This document shows positions 60,852 to 64,000 of a stretch of DNA of 64,000 bases, one piece after another (position 1 is the first letter of the stretch; every line of letters starts with the position of its first letter). Made by a program: the position numbers and the translations under genes. This DNA comes from Favolaschia claudopus (Eukaryota > Basidiomycota > Agaricomycetes > Agaricales > Mycenaceae). The stretch is taken from the NCBI GenBank assembly GCA_037176885.1, contig JAWWNJ010000063.1, positions 1,116,001 through 1,180,000 of the forward strand, read 5' to 3'. The notes under the pieces are model-generated. The model searched no databases. It saw only the letters and a list, made by a program, of their open reading frames with translations, and was not told the origin of the DNA.

Positions 60852-61492
60852 ATCGAAGGGTGTTATTGTTATTGTATTTCTTCTTCGCTTTCGTTTCTTA
60901 CTTTTCTAGAAATGCTCTCCAACACTACTATTGTATCCAATTTAGCTCTCGCTGTACTATCGTTGTACACCTTGTTTGTATCTTACTTACTCAACAGCTG
61001 CTGTAATAGATTTACTTCCTTTTTTGGGCAACCCATCTTTTGCTCCGAACTGCGACTGCTGTGGCAAGCTCAACTTCCGTCAGGCCAAGACTGAGGCTCT
61101 CTCTGTCAAGAAACGCATTATACGGCGAAACTCTGCCAACTACTTGATCTGCCCCACCTAAAATCTGGTGTTCCTGCATTGATTTGCGGACCTCATCTGC
61201 CCGTCGGGACGGCCTGGAGTGGAAGTGTTTCAGTCTGGTCATCCGGCGTTCAAACTGAGTCTCTCAGTTGCAAGCTCGAACGTTTATATGTCGCGACGCC
61301 AAGTTCGAAAGCCTGTGATAAAAAAGGCGGCGAGGTATTACTGACACAGTCACTTACCAAGCAAAGCATCTTTAAGCTCTGTCAAATCTCCGTGTTGACT
61401 AACACGTTCAATTCGGCTGTTCAATTCGGCTATCCTCTGCTATATAACACTTGTTTTCGCTCAATGGTCGATCCCAACCGGTCCCAACCAAT
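60852..61492 (+). other. Spacer before the metallo-hydrolase gene
   Basis: About 0.64 kb with no recognised gene. TATATAACAC at 61441-61450 lies about 45 bases before the ATG and is a good TATA candidate. Confidence 0.45.
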
Positions 61493-62903
61493 ATGCGGTC
61501 TCTTCTCTTCATCGCAGCGCTAGCTGGTACTTCTACCGCTTCATCGTGGCACGACTTGGGCATCCCCCGCTCCTCTTCAACTGTCAATGTTCGCGTCTTC
61601 AACCAAGGCAATCTCACTTTCGACAACACTGCCCACTCGTTCTGGCTCCCAAATTTACCGGGTCGGGAGGACATAGTCGCGCCGATTTACTCGTTCCTCG
61701 TCGAGCACAAGTCTTCCAACACTCGTGTCTTGTTCGATGCCGGAATCAGAAAAGACCCTCTGAACCTGGCTCCGAGCGTGAGGCAGCTGTTCACGTCTGG
61801 AATCGCCCACCTCGAGCAGTCGGGAGACATCGTGGATTTGCTCACGGCTGGAGGTATCTCACCTGCGAGTATCAATATCGTCATTTGGAGGTATATACCC
61901 TTACTTGATGCTTGATATTTTCGTCTCATCCACTTCGCAGCCATGCACACTTAGACCATACCGTGCGCTTCTTCAGCATCTGTATTGTACGAACTCCCGC
62001 TGATCGAATTCTTTTCCAGGGAGACATGTCTCGGTTCCCCAACACTACCGATTTATTAATTGGTCCGGAAACCGACACCCAGACTTATCCTGAGTTTGCC
62101 AATGCGTCGTTGGTGGCTAGCGATCTCGCGTGAGTTGCCCGGATGTCTTCTTTTCCTCTGTCTCAATGGTTTTTTCAGCGGCCGGAAAGTGACCAAAGTA
62201 AATTTCGCCTCCGCCAAACTTACCTTCAGCGGCTTGAAAGCCATTGACTTTTTTGGAGACGGAAGTTTCTATCTATTGGATACCCCAGGTGTACGTAGGC
62301 TTCAAATTTTCCGGCATAGCATTGTGATTTCTAACAACCGCCCACAGCACTTGCCCGGCCACCTTTCGGCCCTCGCTCGCGTCACACCCACCACCTTCGT
62401 CTCCCTCGCTGGTGACACCTTCCACCACGTCGGCCAGGCACGTCCACGACCTGCACTCCAAAAGAGCGTCCCCTGCCCCGCGCACCTCCTCGAAGAAGCC
62501 AAAACCTCCATCTCCACAGATTACTTCTGGTCCCCTCACTCCCACACTGGGTCCTTCGACCTGAGCTCGCGCTCCCAGCAACTTCTGTCTATATCCGTTC
62601 TCCCCGATTCGTTCTACGCGGACCCCATAAAGGCGCAAGTGTCGTTGGAGAAGGTCGCGACGTTTGATGCGGACCCAGATATCCTTGTCATCGTTGCGCA
62701 TGATGTCAGCGTGAGGGATACGCTGCCGTATTTCCCGAAGTATTTGAACGATTGGAAGAAGAAGGGGTTGAAGGAGAAGACGGTGTGGAATTTCGTGGGT
62801 AAGAGTAATCCGGCGAATTTGTTTACACCCCTGTGAGTTGTGCTGTTCGTTTCACTTCTTTTCTTTGTTTCTAACTTGGAATAATAGGAATCGCACGGTT
62901 TGA
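61493..62903 (+). CDS. Secreted metallo-beta-lactamase-fold hydrolase (lactonase-like)
   Basis: Zinc hydrolase of the MBL superfamily; the nearest match I recall is to AHL-lactonase-like fungal proteins, but the substrate is unknown. The ATG at 61493 gives MRSLLFIAALAGTSTASS, a signal peptide. RVLFDAGIRKD supplies the strand before the active site. Splicing at about 61892-61940 restores SHAHLDHT, the HxHxDH zinc motif, and the next intron restores HTGDMSRFPNTTDLLIGP. Further exons give GRKVTKVNF, FYLLDTPGHLPGHLSAL (third His region), TTFVSLAGDTFHHVG (bridging Asp) and DILVIVAHDVSVRDTLP (last His). The frame ends at 62836 unless a final intron (GTGAGT..ATAG) is used, giving NRTV and a stop at 62903; I prefer the latter. 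All ligands expected for a two-metal site are present. Confidence 0.85.
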
Positions 62904-63079
62904 TGATTGAGTTTCCTGGCGTTGGCACACCTATCATAACCTTTCGCATCTCTTACTATGATAGAAACCTGCCCAAATATAATTCCTCCAAATTGGCATA
63001 ATCTATGTGTTTCGTCTACGAGGGTCCTCGTCTTCCCGAGTATATCATTATGGAATATAAGCATCGAGTTGGTACAAAA

Positions 63080-64000
63080 TTAAGCCTTCCCAGCGGCAAA
63101 CATCTCCTTGAGCATCGCAGCAGCGCGGGCAGCAGAATCACCTTCAGCAACCAAAAGACCAAAGGAAAATTCTTCGCCTTCTGAAGCCCATGCGCGCTGC
63201 TGCATCTTATCCTCTTGTCCCTTGATAGCTTTCAGCCAGTCCTCTTCATTCGCGGAGATATTTTCTGCGATCACGGCCCCCAATTCGGCTCCATCTCTAG
63301 AAATCAATCGTCTTTAGTTGGATACTTAGAGTCTATGACAGTAAAATACGCACAACATGGCGAAATTCGCTCCGTCCCCGTTCGGTGGAACAACGTGGCA
63401 TGCGTCTCCGAGAAGAGTGATATTTGCGTTGGTGGCCCAGGTATGGTTCTTGAGCGCGTACAACGGACGACAATCCATCGAAAAAGGAGAAACCTTCAAG
63501 TAGCCAGCGGCGACAGTGTTCCATCCTTCGAATTGCTTCGAGAGGAGCTGATTGGCCTCATCCCAGCGCCCTGCGTCGACAAGGGTCTTAAGCCCGATTT
63601 CCTCCGGCCAAGAGGCAGGTTTGCGGAAGGCGGCATAAACACGAACGACGTCGTTTGCATTGCGCTGGCTGATGAGAGCCTTGTTGTCAGCGAGCACGAG
63701 AGCAATTCCCGATGTCAGGAATTTGGCGAGGTCGGGGTGGTTCTTCTGTACGTCGTTGATGAAGATGTCAATGTAGATCAGGCCGGAGTATTCGGGCACT
63801 GCGGGGGAGACGGCGGGACGGATGCGGGACCAGGCGCCGTCTGCGCCGACGACGAAGTCGTGGACGGCAGGCTCGAGAGCGGGGTCGATGAAGTGAACGG
63901 TGACTTTCTTGTCGTTCTGGACAACTTTGGAAACACCCTGGCCCCATCTACCATGCGAAAGGCTAAGTGATACGGTCGTTGAAACGAAAGAGTCGAACTT
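63080..64000 (-). CDS. FAD-dependent monooxygenase (FAD_binding_3 type), partial at the right window edge
   Basis: Flavoprotein hydroxylase of the salicylate/phenol hydroxylase class. On the minus strand from the edge the frame reads VHFIDPALEP, then VVGADGAWSRIRP, the conserved DG motif contacting FAD/NADPH. Next come DNKALISQRN, YAAFRKPASWP and NITLLGDACHVVPPNGDGAN, the GD motif that binds the FAD ribityl chain. An intron at 63297-63353 (GTGCGT..CTAG on the minus strand) joins NFAML to DGAELGAVIAENI. The last exon runs to a stop at 63080, ending AAAMLKEMFAAGKA. The N-terminal GxGxxG dinucleotide fold lies outside the window. The 3' end lies close to and converges on the metallo-hydrolase gene. 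The substrate is unknown; no obvious cluster context. Confidence 0.85.

Overview
The window looks like nuclear DNA of a filamentous basidiomycete, most likely an Agaricomycete. The coding genes are broken by many short introns (about 45-65 nt, GT..AG). Their families are typical of mushroom-forming fungi: DUF6533 membrane protein, BTB/POZ proteins, F-box/LRR protein, Dal5-type MFS permeases, GH71 alpha-1,3-glucanase. I cannot name the species. Splice sites are read by eye and remain predictions.

Left arm (1-24037). A partial GH71 glucanase (minus strand) is divergent from a DUF6533 membrane protein. Two adjacent BTB/POZ paralogues follow, then a 989-residue Reg1-like PP1 regulatory protein (minus). 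Next come two paralogous Dal5-type MFS transporters arranged head to head, and an F-box/LRR protein (minus). Several gene-free stretches of 0.5-2.7 kb lie between them.

Centre (24038-54877). This is the most striking part: five head-to-tail, nearly identical copies of one large DNA transposon. Lengths are 6612, 6616, 5480, 6612 and 5480 bp. The whole array sits between one pair of 8-bp direct repeats (AGGAAACG). Every internal junction holds only the 6-bp remnant GAAACG. Each unit carries one 11-exon gene. In the intact copies (1 and 4) I read about 1606 residues, with a basic/AT-hook-like N-terminus, a Cys-rich DUF6729-like region, a split DDE-type catalytic core, a degenerate 3'-5' exonuclease-like domain inserted inside that core, and a Cys-rich C-terminus. 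Copies 3 and 5 share a 1132-bp deletion that removes the C-terminal region. Copy 2 has a tight cluster of single-base indels. Diagnostic bases show a higher-order arrangement 1-[2-3]-[4-5].

Right arm (54878-64000). HMG-CoA synthase (mevalonate/sterol pathway) is followed by two divergently transcribed bZIP transcription factors (the second Gcn4-like), a secreted metallo-beta-lactamase-fold hydrolase and a partial FAD-dependent monooxygenase (minus). HMG-CoA synthase and the second bZIP each show an apparent one-base reading-frame discontinuity near C-rich tracts. With the indel cluster in copy 2, this suggests that part of the oddity may be residual sequencing error.
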